44,216 nt of DNA. Origin: an uncultured Pelagibacteraceae bacterium (GTDB lineage: Bacteria; Pseudomonadota; Alphaproteobacteria; Pelagibacterales; Pelagibacteraceae). Each line of letters begins with the position of its first letter. Within the stretch, counting starts at the first letter, position 1. Positions 33,660 to 42,001 of the stretch are shown here, one piece after another. The notes under the pieces were generated by a model. It was given only the letters and a program-made list of their open reading frames with translations. It was not told where the DNA came from and did no database searches. The DNA is taken from positions 1 through 44,216 of the forward strand of contig CACFUX010000008.1 of NCBI GenBank assembly GCA_902569615.1, in the 5' to 3' direction. Position numbers and translations under genes: made by a program.

Positions 33660-34577
33660 ATGAAAAAAAAAATTTTAATTATTGCAGGTGGTTTTTCCAA
33701 AGAAAGAGAGATTAGTTTAAAAACTGCAAAAGGTGTTTTTAATGCAATTAAAAAAAAATATATTACAAAAATTTGCGAACCTAATGGAGAACTAATTAAA
33801 AATTTAAGAGCTTTCAAACCAAATGTAGTATTTAATGCACTTCATGGAAGATATGGTGAAGATGGTTATATACAATCAATTTTAGAGTTGGAAAATATTA
33901 AATATACTCACTCGGGAGTCCTTTCTTCATCAATTGCAATTGATAAAGAATTATCTAAAAAAATTTTTAAAAAAGAGAAAATTTTAACACCTCAATATTT
34001 TAAATATAAATTTCATAATTCAGAAAAAAAGTCTTTTTTAATAAATAAAATTAAAAAAAAAATTGGTTTCCCGGTAGTCATAAAACCATTCAATGAAGGA
34101 TCTAGCGTTGAGGTATACATATGCAACGAAAGAAATATTTTAAAAAAATTAAATAAACTTTTACCTTATAAAGAAATAATGATTGAAAAATATATACCAG
34201 GAAGAGAGATCCAAGTTGCAATTATGGGCAAACGAAAATTAGGAGCAATAGAGCTAGTGCCAAAGAGAAAATTTTATGACTACCAAGCAAAATATAATAT
34301 TAAATCAAAAACCAAACATATTATACCTGTCAAAATTGAAAAAAAAAAAATGAAACAAGTATTAAGTATTGCTTTAAAGGCACATAAAGTAATTGGATGT
34401 AGAGGCGTAACCAGATCAGATTTTAAATATTATAATAATAAATTTTATCTTTTAGAAATTAATACACAGCCAGGTATGACATCATTATCTCTAGTGCCAG
34501 AAATTGCACGATATAATAACATTTCTTTTTTAAATTTAATTGAATGGATTATTAAAGATGCATCAACAAAAAGATAA
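33660..34577 (+). CDS. ddl: D-alanine--D-alanine ligase
   Basis: ATP-grasp ligase making the D-Ala-D-Ala that MurF adds. The 305 aa show the N-terminal GGFSKEREISLKTAKGV, NALHGRYGEDGYIQ, the HSGVLSSSIAIDKELSK block, FPVVIKPFNEGSSVEV, MIEKYIPGREIQVAI, and the C-terminal RSDFKYYNNKFYLLEINTQPGMT with the metal-binding Glu and Asn. It abuts murB exactly (TAA then ATG) and overlaps ftsQ by 20 bases. Confidence 0.96.
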   Translation: MKKKILIIAGGFSKEREISLKTAKGVFNAIKKKYITKICEPNGELIKNLRAFKPNVVFNALHGRYGEDGYIQSILELENIKYTHSGVLSSSIAIDKELSKKIFKKEKILTPQYFKYKFHNSEKKSFLINKIKKKIGFPVVIKPFNEGSSVEVYICNERNILKKLNKLLPYKEIMIEKYIPGREIQVAIMGKRKLGAIELVPKRKFYDYQAKYNIKSKTKHIIPVKIEKKKMKQVLSIALKAHKVIGCRGVTRSDFKYYNNKFYLLEINTQPGMTSLSLVPEIARYNNISFLNLIEWIIKDASTKR

Positions 34578-35247
34578 AAAAAAGTATTTTTTATTCCTTT
34601 TTTTAATTCTTGTTTTACTATCATCAACTAATAATCAAAAGTTTATGGAACAAAAGTCATCTATTTTAGACTTAAAATCGATCAAGGTTTCTGGATTAGA
34701 TAATTCAACAAATGCTGAAATTGAAGATAATTTAAATTTTCTAAAAAATACAAATATGTTTTTCCTTAATAAGGAAATTTTAGATGATCAACTAAAAAAA
34801 TATAATTTTATCGAATATTATAATATCTTTAAGCTCTACCCATCTACGATCGAGCTAAAATTAAAAAAAACAAAATTTCTAGCTCGTACTTTTAAAAATG
34901 ATGAAATATTACTAATTGGTTCTAATGGTAAGTTTATTAATATTAATAATTTTAATAATATAGAAAACTTACCTATGGTATTTGGAAAATTTACTTCGGA
35001 AAAATTTTTAAACTTTAAAAACACTTTTAACCAATCTAATTTAGATTATGACATTATTAAAGAAATTTTTTTTTTTCAAAGCGGGAGAATAGATATTAAA
35101 ACAAAAGATAATATTCTTATTAAATTTCCGTTACAGAATTTATATGATGCTATGCTTTTAACGCACAAAATAATTAATGATGAAAAATTTAAAAAGAATA
35201 TAATTGATTTAAGAGTACCAAATCAGCTAATTTTATCTAATGAGTGA
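34558..35247 (+). CDS. ftsQ: Cell division protein FtsQ
   Basis: A bitopic divisome scaffold linking FtsB-FtsL to the septum. The 229 aa from ATG 34558 comprise a short cytoplasmic lysine-rich start, one membrane segment (YFLFLFLILVLLS), then a POTRA-like domain (LDLKSIKVSGLDNSTNAEI, ...YNIFKLYPSTIELKLKKTKFLAR) and a beta-rich FtsQ domain. It is shorter than many FtsQ proteins and weakly conserved, but order and fold pattern agree. An in-frame TTG at 34540 would add six residues and was not preferred. The end overlaps ftsA by 8 bases. Confidence 0.88.
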   Translation: MHQQKDKKKYFLFLFLILVLLSSTNNQKFMEQKSSILDLKSIKVSGLDNSTNAEIEDNLNFLKNTNMFFLNKEILDDQLKKYNFIEYYNIFKLYPSTIELKLKKTKFLARTFKNDEILLIGSNGKFININNFNNIENLPMVFGKFTSEKFLNFKNTFNQSNLDYDIIKEIFFFQSGRIDIKTKDNILIKFPLQNLYDAMLLTHKIINDEKFKKNIIDLRVPNQLILSNE

Positions 35248-36406
35248 AAAAAATTTTAAAGTATTTGTTGACTTTGGCTCATCAAAAATAAGATTGGGTA
35301 TTTTTAATAAAGATAATACAAAAAATATAATTACCCTAGAGGAAAAATGTACTTCAAGCTTTGATAAAAAAGACTTTAATATAGATCATTCAAAAGAAGT
35401 AATTAAAAACCTAATTAAGTCAGCTGAAAAAAGAATTGAAAAACATATAAATAAAATCAATTTAATGATTGATACTACAGATATGTTTTCAGTAGATATT
35501 TCTTTAAAAAAAATTTTTGATATGAAAAAAAATATACAAGATGATATTCAATCAATATTACAAGAGGCGAAAAATACAGTTCAAAAAAATTATTATAATA
35601 AAAAAATTATTCATATGATCGTTAAAAAATATTCTTTTGACGATAAAATATTTTATGAAGCGCCTATTAAAAATTTAGATTATAAATCATTAGTTTTAGA
35701 AATTAAATTTATTTGCATGTCAAAAGAGGTTTACGAAATATTAGAAAGCTCTTTCAATGAAAATTATTTAACAGTTGAAAATGTATACTGTTCAAGTTAT
35801 GTAAGATCTGCAAATTATAATAAATATTTTGATAACTATAAAAAAAAAGTCATTATAGATATAGGTTTTAAAAAAAGTGCTATAGTTATTTTTGAGGAGA
35901 AAAGATTACTATATTTTAATATTATTCCCGTTGGTGGAAAACATATTACAAATGATATTTCTTTACTTTTGAAAATATCTTCAGATAAAGCTGAAACCTT
36001 AAAAAAAAACTTAAATAAATCTGAAACTACTTTTCTTGATAAATCTGTTCAAAATGAAGAAAGTCAAACCCCAGAATTAACAAACCAAATAATTTTTGCG
36101 AGAGTTGATGAAATAATAAAACTAAATTTAACAAATGAATATTTTAACCAATTCTTTGACAAGAATGATTTATGCGCATTAATTTTTATTGGCGAAGGGT
36201 CAAATATTTTAAATAAAAATTCAATTTACTTAGAGGAAAAATTTGATTTTTTTAATGAAATTAGTGTTTATGAGGAAAATTCATCTATAATTTGTGAGTC
36301 TGGATACAATTTTAATAAGTCTTACAACTTTCAAGAGGTAAATTTTTTTCAAAAAAAACAGAAAAATAAGGGTTTTTTTGAAAAAATTTTTCATCTTTTT
36401 AACTAG
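35240..36406 (+). CDS. ftsA: Cell division protein FtsA, with divergent ATP-binding motifs
   Basis: Actin-like membrane tether for FtsZ. The 388 aa show the phosphate-1 strand VFVDFGSSKIRLGI (8-21), an SHS2/1C-type subdomain, and IIPVGGKHITNDIS (228-241), which is strongly FtsA-like. The C-terminal amphipathic helix KGFFEKIFHLFN (377-388) would bind the membrane. The phosphate-2 loop, usually DIGGGTT, reads DIGFKKS (207-213), and the adenosine loop usually GGGS reads GEGS (318-321), so nucleotide binding may be altered. It starts 8 bases inside ftsQ. The 66 bases after it, where ftsZ normally begins, contain no gene. Confidence 0.93.
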   Translation: MSEKNFKVFVDFGSSKIRLGIFNKDNTKNIITLEEKCTSSFDKKDFNIDHSKEVIKNLIKSAEKRIEKHINKINLMIDTTDMFSVDISLKKIFDMKKNIQDDIQSILQEAKNTVQKNYYNKKIIHMIVKKYSFDDKIFYEAPIKNLDYKSLVLEIKFICMSKEVYEILESSFNENYLTVENVYCSSYVRSANYNKYFDNYKKKVIIDIGFKKSAIVIFEEKRLLYFNIIPVGGKHITNDISLLLKISSDKAETLKKNLNKSETTFLDKSVQNEESQTPELTNQIIFARVDEIIKLNLTNEYFNQFFDKNDLCALIFIGEGSNILNKNSIYLEEKFDFFNEISVYEENSSIICESGYNFNKSYNFQEVNFFQKKQKNKGFFEKIFHLFN

Positions 36407-36472
36407 TTTCTGTATTTTCTTGTAATATTTGTTGAATTTTTTTGAGTTTAAATAGCGTGTATCTATATCCAC
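36407..36472 (+). other. Gap between ftsA and lpxC (usual site of ftsZ)
   Basis: The 66 bases are T-rich and hold no reading frame or ftsZ remnant that I can recognise. TTGAGT (36442-36447) and TATATC (36464-36469) could form a weak promoter with 16-base spacing, but the transcript would start at or inside the lpxC ATG (36473), so I do not call one. This is the largest gap within the cluster downstream of mraZ. Confidence 0.5.
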
Positions 36473-37393
36473 ATGAGCTCTTTAAATCAAAAAACGTTAA
36501 AATCCGCTGTAAAATTTGATGGAGTGGGTCTGCATACTGGTAAAAAAGTATCAGTGAAAGTCTTACCATCAGAACCAAATACTGGAATAATTTTTAAAAG
36601 AGTTGATTTAAAAAAAAACAATATAATCATACCAAATGTATTTAATGTAACTAATGCAACATTGTGCACAACAATTTCGAATGAATTTGGAGTCACTGTA
36701 TCGACAATTGAACATTTAATGGGTTCATTTTATGGATTAGGAATAGATAATGCATTAGTAGAAATAAATTCTCAAGAAGTTCCAATAATGGATGGATCAG
36801 CGAAAGTTTTTGTAGAAAAATTTTTAAATGCAGGTTTTAAAAAAAGTAATTTACCAATCAAAATAATTAAAATAAAAAATAACGTAAGTATAAAAGATGG
36901 ATCAAAATTTATATCTATAGATAAATCGAATGTGAGTTTGGATATAGATTTTGAGATTAAATATTCAAATTCATTTATAGGAAGCCAAAAAAATAAAATT
37001 AATGTTTATGAAAATGATTTGTTAGATATATACAATTCAAGAACCTTTTGCCTTTATGAAGATATAGAAAATTTAAGAGCTAATGGGTTTGCCAAAGGAG
37101 GAACTTTGGATAATGCGATCGTAGTAAAAGAAAAAAGCATATTAAATAAAAATGGATTAAGAAATAATTTAGAGTTTGTAAATCATAAAATTTTGGATTG
37201 TATGGGAGATTTATATTTATCAGGATATAAAATTGTTGGATCTATCAAATGTTCTCAAGGAGGCCACAGTCTAACTAATAAACTTTTAAGAAAAGTATTT
37301 AGTGATAAAACTAATTTTTCTATATTTGAAATTAAAGAAAAAACCATTCCTCATGTATATATCGATAAAACGGTATTAAAATCTATTGCTTAA
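36473..37393 (+). CDS. lpxC: UDP-3-O-acyl-N-acetylglucosamine deacetylase
   Basis: Zinc hydrolase for the committed step of lipid A synthesis, which implies a lipopolysaccharide outer membrane. The 306 aa keep the family numbering almost exactly: FDGVGLHTGK (15-24), zinc ligands H81 (EHLMGSFYGLGIDN), H238 and D242 (NHKILDCMGD), the general base region EHL with E80, MDGSA, and H265 in GGHSLTNKLLRKV. It stands between ftsA and bamD, as in many alphaproteobacteria. Confidence 0.97.
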   Translation: MSSLNQKTLKSAVKFDGVGLHTGKKVSVKVLPSEPNTGIIFKRVDLKKNNIIIPNVFNVTNATLCTTISNEFGVTVSTIEHLMGSFYGLGIDNALVEINSQEVPIMDGSAKVFVEKFLNAGFKKSNLPIKIIKIKNNVSIKDGSKFISIDKSNVSLDIDFEIKYSNSFIGSQKNKINVYENDLLDIYNSRTFCLYEDIENLRANGFAKGGTLDNAIVVKEKSILNKNGLRNNLEFVNHKILDCMGDLYLSGYKIVGSIKCSQGGHSLTNKLLRKVFSDKTNFSIFEIKEKTIPHVYIDKTVLKSIA

Positions 37394-37431
37394 TAATTAG
37401 AAATTTTTCAAAATTCTGATAAAAATTTGTA

Positions 37432-38271
37432 ATGAAATTTTTTATTAAATGTTCTCTTATTCTATTATTAATTTTAAATGTTTCATGCAAGAATAAAGAT
37501 ACAAATAAATTAATTATTGCTGAAGAAGAATTAGATATCCAAATGATCAAAGCCTACAAGGAAGGCTTGGAACTTTTGAATAAAGGAGATGGTCTTGGAG
37601 CATCCAAAAAATTTAATGACGCAGAATTATTATATCCCCAATCAATATGGGCACCTCGATCTTCATTGATGTCAGCTTATAGTCTTTATAGCTCAATGTA
37701 TTTTATTGATGCAGTTTATGAAGCTGAAAGATTTTTAAAAGTTTATCCAAAACACGAAAGAGAAGTTTATGCACATTATCTTCTAGCAATATCTTACTAT
37801 GATCAAATTATAGATGAAAAAAAAGATTTAAATCCATTGATAAAAGCAAAGGAAAATTTTGAAATAGTAGTAGATAAATATCCAAATTCTGACTTTGCAT
37901 TTGATTCAAAACTTAAATTATCAGCAATTCAAGAAATATTAGCTTCGAAAGAAATGTATACAGCAAAGTATTATTTCGAAAGAGAAAAATGGATACCAGC
38001 AATTAATAGATACAAAAATGTAATTAATAAATATCAAACTACTATTTATGTTGAAGAGGCTTTGCATAGATTAGTAGAAATTCATTATGTCATTGGACTT
38101 GAAGATGAGGCAAAAAAATATGCAGTTTTGTTAGGTTACAATTATAAAAGTAGTGATTGGTATGAAGAATCGTATAAAGTGTTTAATAGAGATTATGAAA
38201 AAATTTCAATAAGAAAGAAAAATAAAAATAAAAAAACAATTCTTGAAAAACTTAGATCTCTCATTCAATAA
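37432..38271 (+). CDS. bamD: Outer-membrane assembly lipoprotein BamD
   Basis: Essential lipoprotein of the Bam complex inserting beta-barrel proteins. The 279 aa begin with a lipoprotein signal (MKFFIKCSLILLLILNVSC), acylated Cys probably C19; the -3 residue is Asn, slightly off the consensus. The rest is TPR-like: YKEGLELLNKGDGLGASKKFNDAELLYP, FIDAVYEAERFLKVYPKH, AHYLLAISYYDQI, ENFEIVVDKYPNSDFAFDSKLKL, and YVEEALHRLVEIHYVIGLEDEAKKYAVLLGYNY at the end. These are typical BamD repeats. It follows lpxC by 38 bases. In many alphaproteobacteria recN comes next; here ligA begins after only 6 bases. Confidence 0.93.
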   Translation: MKFFIKCSLILLLILNVSCKNKDTNKLIIAEEELDIQMIKAYKEGLELLNKGDGLGASKKFNDAELLYPQSIWAPRSSLMSAYSLYSSMYFIDAVYEAERFLKVYPKHEREVYAHYLLAISYYDQIIDEKKDLNPLIKAKENFEIVVDKYPNSDFAFDSKLKLSAIQEILASKEMYTAKYYFEREKWIPAINRYKNVINKYQTTIYVEEALHRLVEIHYVIGLEDEAKKYAVLLGYNYKSSDWYEESYKVFNRDYEKISIRKKNKNKKTILEKLRSLIQ

Positions 38272-38277
38272 TTTAAT

Positions 38278-40302
38278 ATGAGTAGGGACAAAGAAAAAAT
38301 AAAAAACTTATATCAATCAAAGTTAGAAAAATTAAAAAAACATAATAAAAAATATTATGAAGATAGTAATCCACAAATCGATGATTCTGAATACGATAAG
38401 TTAAAAAAAAATATTTTAGATTTAGAAGAAAAATACAAATTTTTAAAAAATAAAGACTCTCCTTCAAAAACAGTTGGTTTAAAACCATCAAAAATTTTTT
38501 TAAAAAGTAAGCATCGTTTAAAAATGCTTTCTTTATCAAATGCTTTTGATGAAAAAGATTTAATAAATTTTGAAAAAAAAATTTCTAATTTTTTAAACCT
38601 TAAAGAATATAAAAATATTGAATATAGTGTTGAACCTAAAATAGATGGTATTTCAGCTTCATTAACTTATAAAAATAATATTTTAAATTTAGGTTTATCA
38701 AGAGGAGATGGTATTGAAGGAGAAATTATAACAGAAAATCTTAAAACTATTAAGGATATACCAAAAAATATTAATCATAAAACTTTCCCTAAAGATATTG
38801 ATATCAGGGGAGAGGTATATATTGCCAAGAAGGACTTTGAGAGTATCAAAGATAGATTTGCTAATCCAAGAAATGCTGCTTCGGGATCTCTTCGTCAAAA
38901 AGATTCAAATGAAACAAAAAAAATTCCACTAAAATTTATTGCTTATACCTATGGATTTAAAGATGACATAGGTTTTAAAAAACAGTCAGAATTTTTAGAT
39001 CTCCTAAAAAATTGGGGTTTCAAAGTAAACCCTCATAATAAATTAATTAAAGGAATAAGTGGTTTAATAGCACATCATAAAGATTTTGAAAAAAAAAGGC
39101 ACGAATTAGATTTTGATGTAGATGGATTAGTATACAAAATAAATGACATAAATCTCCAAAAGAGATTAGGTTCCGTTACAAATGCACCAAGGTGGGCTAT
39201 TGCCCATAAGTTTTCAGCTGATAGTTCTTTTTCAGAGATATTAAACATAGAAATTCAAATAGGCAGAACAGGTGCTCTCACTCCTGTTGCTAAAATAAAA
39301 CCAGTAAATATTGGAGGTGTTTTAGTTTCAAACGCAACACTTCATAATGAAGAAGAAATAATAAGAAAAGATATAAGGATTGGTGATACTGTTAAAGTTG
39401 AAAGAGCCGGGGATGTAATTCCTCATGTACTATCAGTTGATTTAAAAAAAAGATCAAAAAATGCAAAAAAATTTTTATTCCCAATTAAATGTCCATCTTG
39501 TGGCTCAAAAGTTATTAAAGATTTTAATAAAATTACAAAGAAATATGATGCGGTTAAAAGATGCTCTAGCGAAGGGTACAAATGTGAAAAAATTGCGATT
39601 GAAAAAGTTAAACATTTTGTATCAAAGGAGGCTTTAAATATTGAAGGACTTGGAAAAAAAGTTGTAGAAAAATTTTGGGAATTAAATTTTATAAAATTAC
39701 CTTCAGATGTATTTTTATTAGATTATGAAAAAATTAAAAAACTTGATGGATGGGGGGAATTATCAGCAAATAATTTAAAAAACTCTATAGAAAAATCAAA
39801 AAATATCGGATTAGATAAATTTATTTTTTCATTAGGTATAAGACATATAGGTCAAGAAAATGCAAAATTATTAGCACAATATTTTGAAACAAAAGATAAA
39901 TTTTATAATTTAATGAAAAATTTTGATTTTTTATCGTTGAGTAATATTGATGGAATTGGAGAAACTCAAATTAAATCAATTAAAAATTTTTTTTCAGATC
40001 AGATAAATCTAAAAGTTATAAGTAATTTATTATCCACAATGAATATTAGAGAAATTTTACAAATTAAAAAAGGTAAATTAAAAAATAAAACATTTTTGTT
40101 TACTGGAAAACTTAAAAATTTAAGCAGAGCTGAAGCCAAATCCTTGACGGAACAAAATGCAGGTAAAATTTTAAGCAATGTAAATAAAAAACTTGACTAT
40201 TTAGTGATTGGAGAAAAACCAACCAATAAAAAGATTAAACAAGCAAAAGAATTAAAAATAAAAGTTATTGAACAGTCAGAATGGGAGAAACTTTTAAAGT
40301 AA
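38278..40302 (+). CDS. ligA: NAD-dependent DNA ligase
   Basis: Seals nicks using NAD+. The 674 aa show the Ia domain (YYEDSNPQIDDSEYDKL), the adenylation lysine K121 in EPKIDGISA, RGEVY, NPRNAASGSLRQ, and DVDGLVYKIND. The OB fold contains GRTGALTPVAKIKPV. The zinc finger is CPSCGS...RCSSEGYKC, with one extra residue between the last two Cys compared with the common form. Helix-hairpin-helix repeats follow (IEGLGKKVVEKFWE, HIGQENAKLLAQYF, LSNIDGIGETQIKSI), then a C-terminal BRCT domain (KNKTFLFTGKLKNLSRAEAK). It converges on pepP with a 9-base overlap. Confidence 0.97.
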   Translation: MSRDKEKIKNLYQSKLEKLKKHNKKYYEDSNPQIDDSEYDKLKKNILDLEEKYKFLKNKDSPSKTVGLKPSKIFLKSKHRLKMLSLSNAFDEKDLINFEKKISNFLNLKEYKNIEYSVEPKIDGISASLTYKNNILNLGLSRGDGIEGEIITENLKTIKDIPKNINHKTFPKDIDIRGEVYIAKKDFESIKDRFANPRNAASGSLRQKDSNETKKIPLKFIAYTYGFKDDIGFKKQSEFLDLLKNWGFKVNPHNKLIKGISGLIAHHKDFEKKRHELDFDVDGLVYKINDINLQKRLGSVTNAPRWAIAHKFSADSSFSEILNIEIQIGRTGALTPVAKIKPVNIGGVLVSNATLHNEEEIIRKDIRIGDTVKVERAGDVIPHVLSVDLKKRSKNAKKFLFPIKCPSCGSKVIKDFNKITKKYDAVKRCSSEGYKCEKIAIEKVKHFVSKEALNIEGLGKKVVEKFWELNFIKLPSDVFLLDYEKIKKLDGWGELSANNLKNSIEKSKNIGLDKFIFSLGIRHIGQENAKLLAQYFETKDKFYNLMKNFDFLSLSNIDGIGETQIKSIKNFFSDQINLKVISNLLSTMNIREILQIKKGKLKNKTFLFTGKLKNLSRAEAKSLTEQNAGKILSNVNKKLDYLVIGEKPTNKKIKQAKELKIKVIEQSEWEKLLK

Positions 40303-41994
40303 GCTTGAAAGCCATTTTTTTTCATTAGAACTCAAAAATTTCGAGGTTTTGGCATAAACATTTGAATGATAATTACGCATATATTTTTTTTCTTCTTTAG
40401 TAAGCATTTGAAAATTGACAAGATCGACATCAATTGGCGCCATGGTCAAATTTTTAAAAGCTATATTATTTTTGTCTTTTTTTACATAAACTAAATTTTC
40501 AATTCTTATACCAAATTTATTTTTTTTATAATAACCTGGTTCATTACTTAAAATCATTCCTGGTAAAATTTTAACCTTATTAAATTTTGAAATAGCTTGT
40601 GGACCTTCATGAACATTTAAGAAATATCCAACACCATGACCAGTGCCATGGCCGTAATCTAATTTAATTTTTTTTAGAAAAAATCTGGCTCTCTTATCAA
40701 TTTCATCCCCTGTATTGATCTTATTCAGATTGGTTTTATAGACTGCAATATGGCCTTTTAAAACTCTAGTAAAAATATCTTTTATTTTTTTCGAAGGCTT
40801 TGAAAAGCATATTGTTCTTGTCACATCTGTTGTTCCATACTTATATTGACCTCCTGAGTCACATAAAAAAATATCTTTTTTTTTTAGTTTTCTATTTGAT
40901 TTTTTATTTGCTCTATAATGTACTATTGCGCCATTTGGTCCTGATCCCGCAATAGTATTAAAACTTGGATAAAGAAAATTTTTATTTTTTCTTCTGAAGT
41001 TTTCTAATTTTTTTTCCAGATATAATTCACTTAAATTAATATTTTTTCTTTTTTTTACCCAATAGAGAAATTTTGTTAATGCAACACCATCAATTATATG
41101 AGCATCTATCATATTTTTAATTTCAGTTGGGTTTTTAATTGCTTTTAATTGATAACAAGGATCTATTCCACTCAATATTTTAAATTTTGATAAAATTATA
41201 CTTTTATTAAAAATAGAACAACTATTTCTGTCAATGCAAAAACTTTTACCTTTTAGAATATTTATAATTTTTGAAAATTCTTTAAATTCAAAAAACTTAA
41301 TTTTTTTATAATTTATTGATTTCTTTATATTTTTAATTTTTTTGATATCAGAAAAAAAATAAATATTTTTATTCTTGTTTACAATTATTTGGCAATTAGG
41401 TATTGGACTATTTGGGTTATCAAACCCTCTGATATTTAATATCCACGCACAATTTTCTGGAGCACTTATAAAAATATTATCTATTTTTCTTACTTTTAGA
41501 ATTGAGATTAAATTATTAATTTTTATACTTGCACTTGAACCAGTAACCTTTTCATTTAATGTATAAAATTCTTTTATTTTGTAATTATTTTTTAAATTAC
41601 ATATTTTGTCTATAAGATTCTTATTTATTGGCATTAAATTACAGCTATTCTTAAAATAGGTTTTTAAATTATTTTCTGTAAATAATTTAGGGTCAAATCC
41701 TAAGGTAATTTTTTTTTTTATTTTTTTAATAACTTCAAAAGGCATGATTTTAGGAATCTCATATATTTTGAATTTATTTCCAGACTCAATATTTGCCTGT
41801 AAAGTATATCTACCATCAACAAATAATAAATTTTCATTTTTCATTATAATTGCAAGGCCAGCTGATCCAGAAAAATTTGAAATTAACTTTAGTCTGTTTG
41901 GAAATGAATATTCAGAAAAAAATTCATCGTTTTTTGGAATTATGTATCCATCGATATTTTCATTATTAAGTATTTCTTTTAATAAATAAATCAT
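40294..41994 (-). CDS. pepP: Xaa-Pro aminopeptidase (M24B family)
   Basis: Metalloprotease removing N-terminal residues ahead of proline. The 566 aa match the long, three-domain APP1-type enzyme: two creatinase-like N domains followed by a pita-bread domain. The two-metal ligands are all visible: D379 (LCDSGGQY), D390 (TTDVTRT), H453 (HGTGHGVGYFLNVHEGP), E485 (LSNEPGYY) and E499 (GIRIENL). The C-terminal extension (WLSSLL end) belongs to the same subfamily. It overlaps the end of ligA by 9 bases and lies 7 bases after the helicase gene on the same strand. The symbol is the general one; subfamily naming varies. Confidence 0.93.
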   Translation of the reverse strand: MIYLLKEILNNENIDGYIIPKNDEFFSEYSFPNRLKLISNFSGSAGLAIIMKNENLLFVDGRYTLQANIESGNKFKIYEIPKIMPFEVIKKIKKKITLGFDPKLFTENNLKTYFKNSCNLMPINKNLIDKICNLKNNYKIKEFYTLNEKVTGSSASIKINNLISILKVRKIDNIFISAPENCAWILNIRGFDNPNSPIPNCQIIVNKNKNIYFFSDIKKIKNIKKSINYKKIKFFEFKEFSKIINILKGKSFCIDRNSCSIFNKSIILSKFKILSGIDPCYQLKAIKNPTEIKNMIDAHIIDGVALTKFLYWVKKRKNINLSELYLEKKLENFRRKNKNFLYPSFNTIAGSGPNGAIVHYRANKKSNRKLKKKDIFLCDSGGQYKYGTTDVTRTICFSKPSKKIKDIFTRVLKGHIAVYKTNLNKINTGDEIDKRARFFLKKIKLDYGHGTGHGVGYFLNVHEGPQAISKFNKVKILPGMILSNEPGYYKKNKFGIRIENLVYVKKDKNNIAFKNLTMAPIDVDLVNFQMLTKEEKKYMRNYHSNVYAKTSKFLSSNEKKWLSSLL

Positions 41995-42001
41995 TTTAAT
42001 T

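Noticed and set aside
34540..34557. Longer ftsQ start at TTG 34540
   Set aside because: It only adds six residues deeper inside ddl; ATG 34558 is the simpler choice.
36420..36472. Internal promoter before lpxC
   Set aside because: The best -35/-10 pair would start transcription at or inside the lpxC ATG, and other hexamers have wrong spacing.
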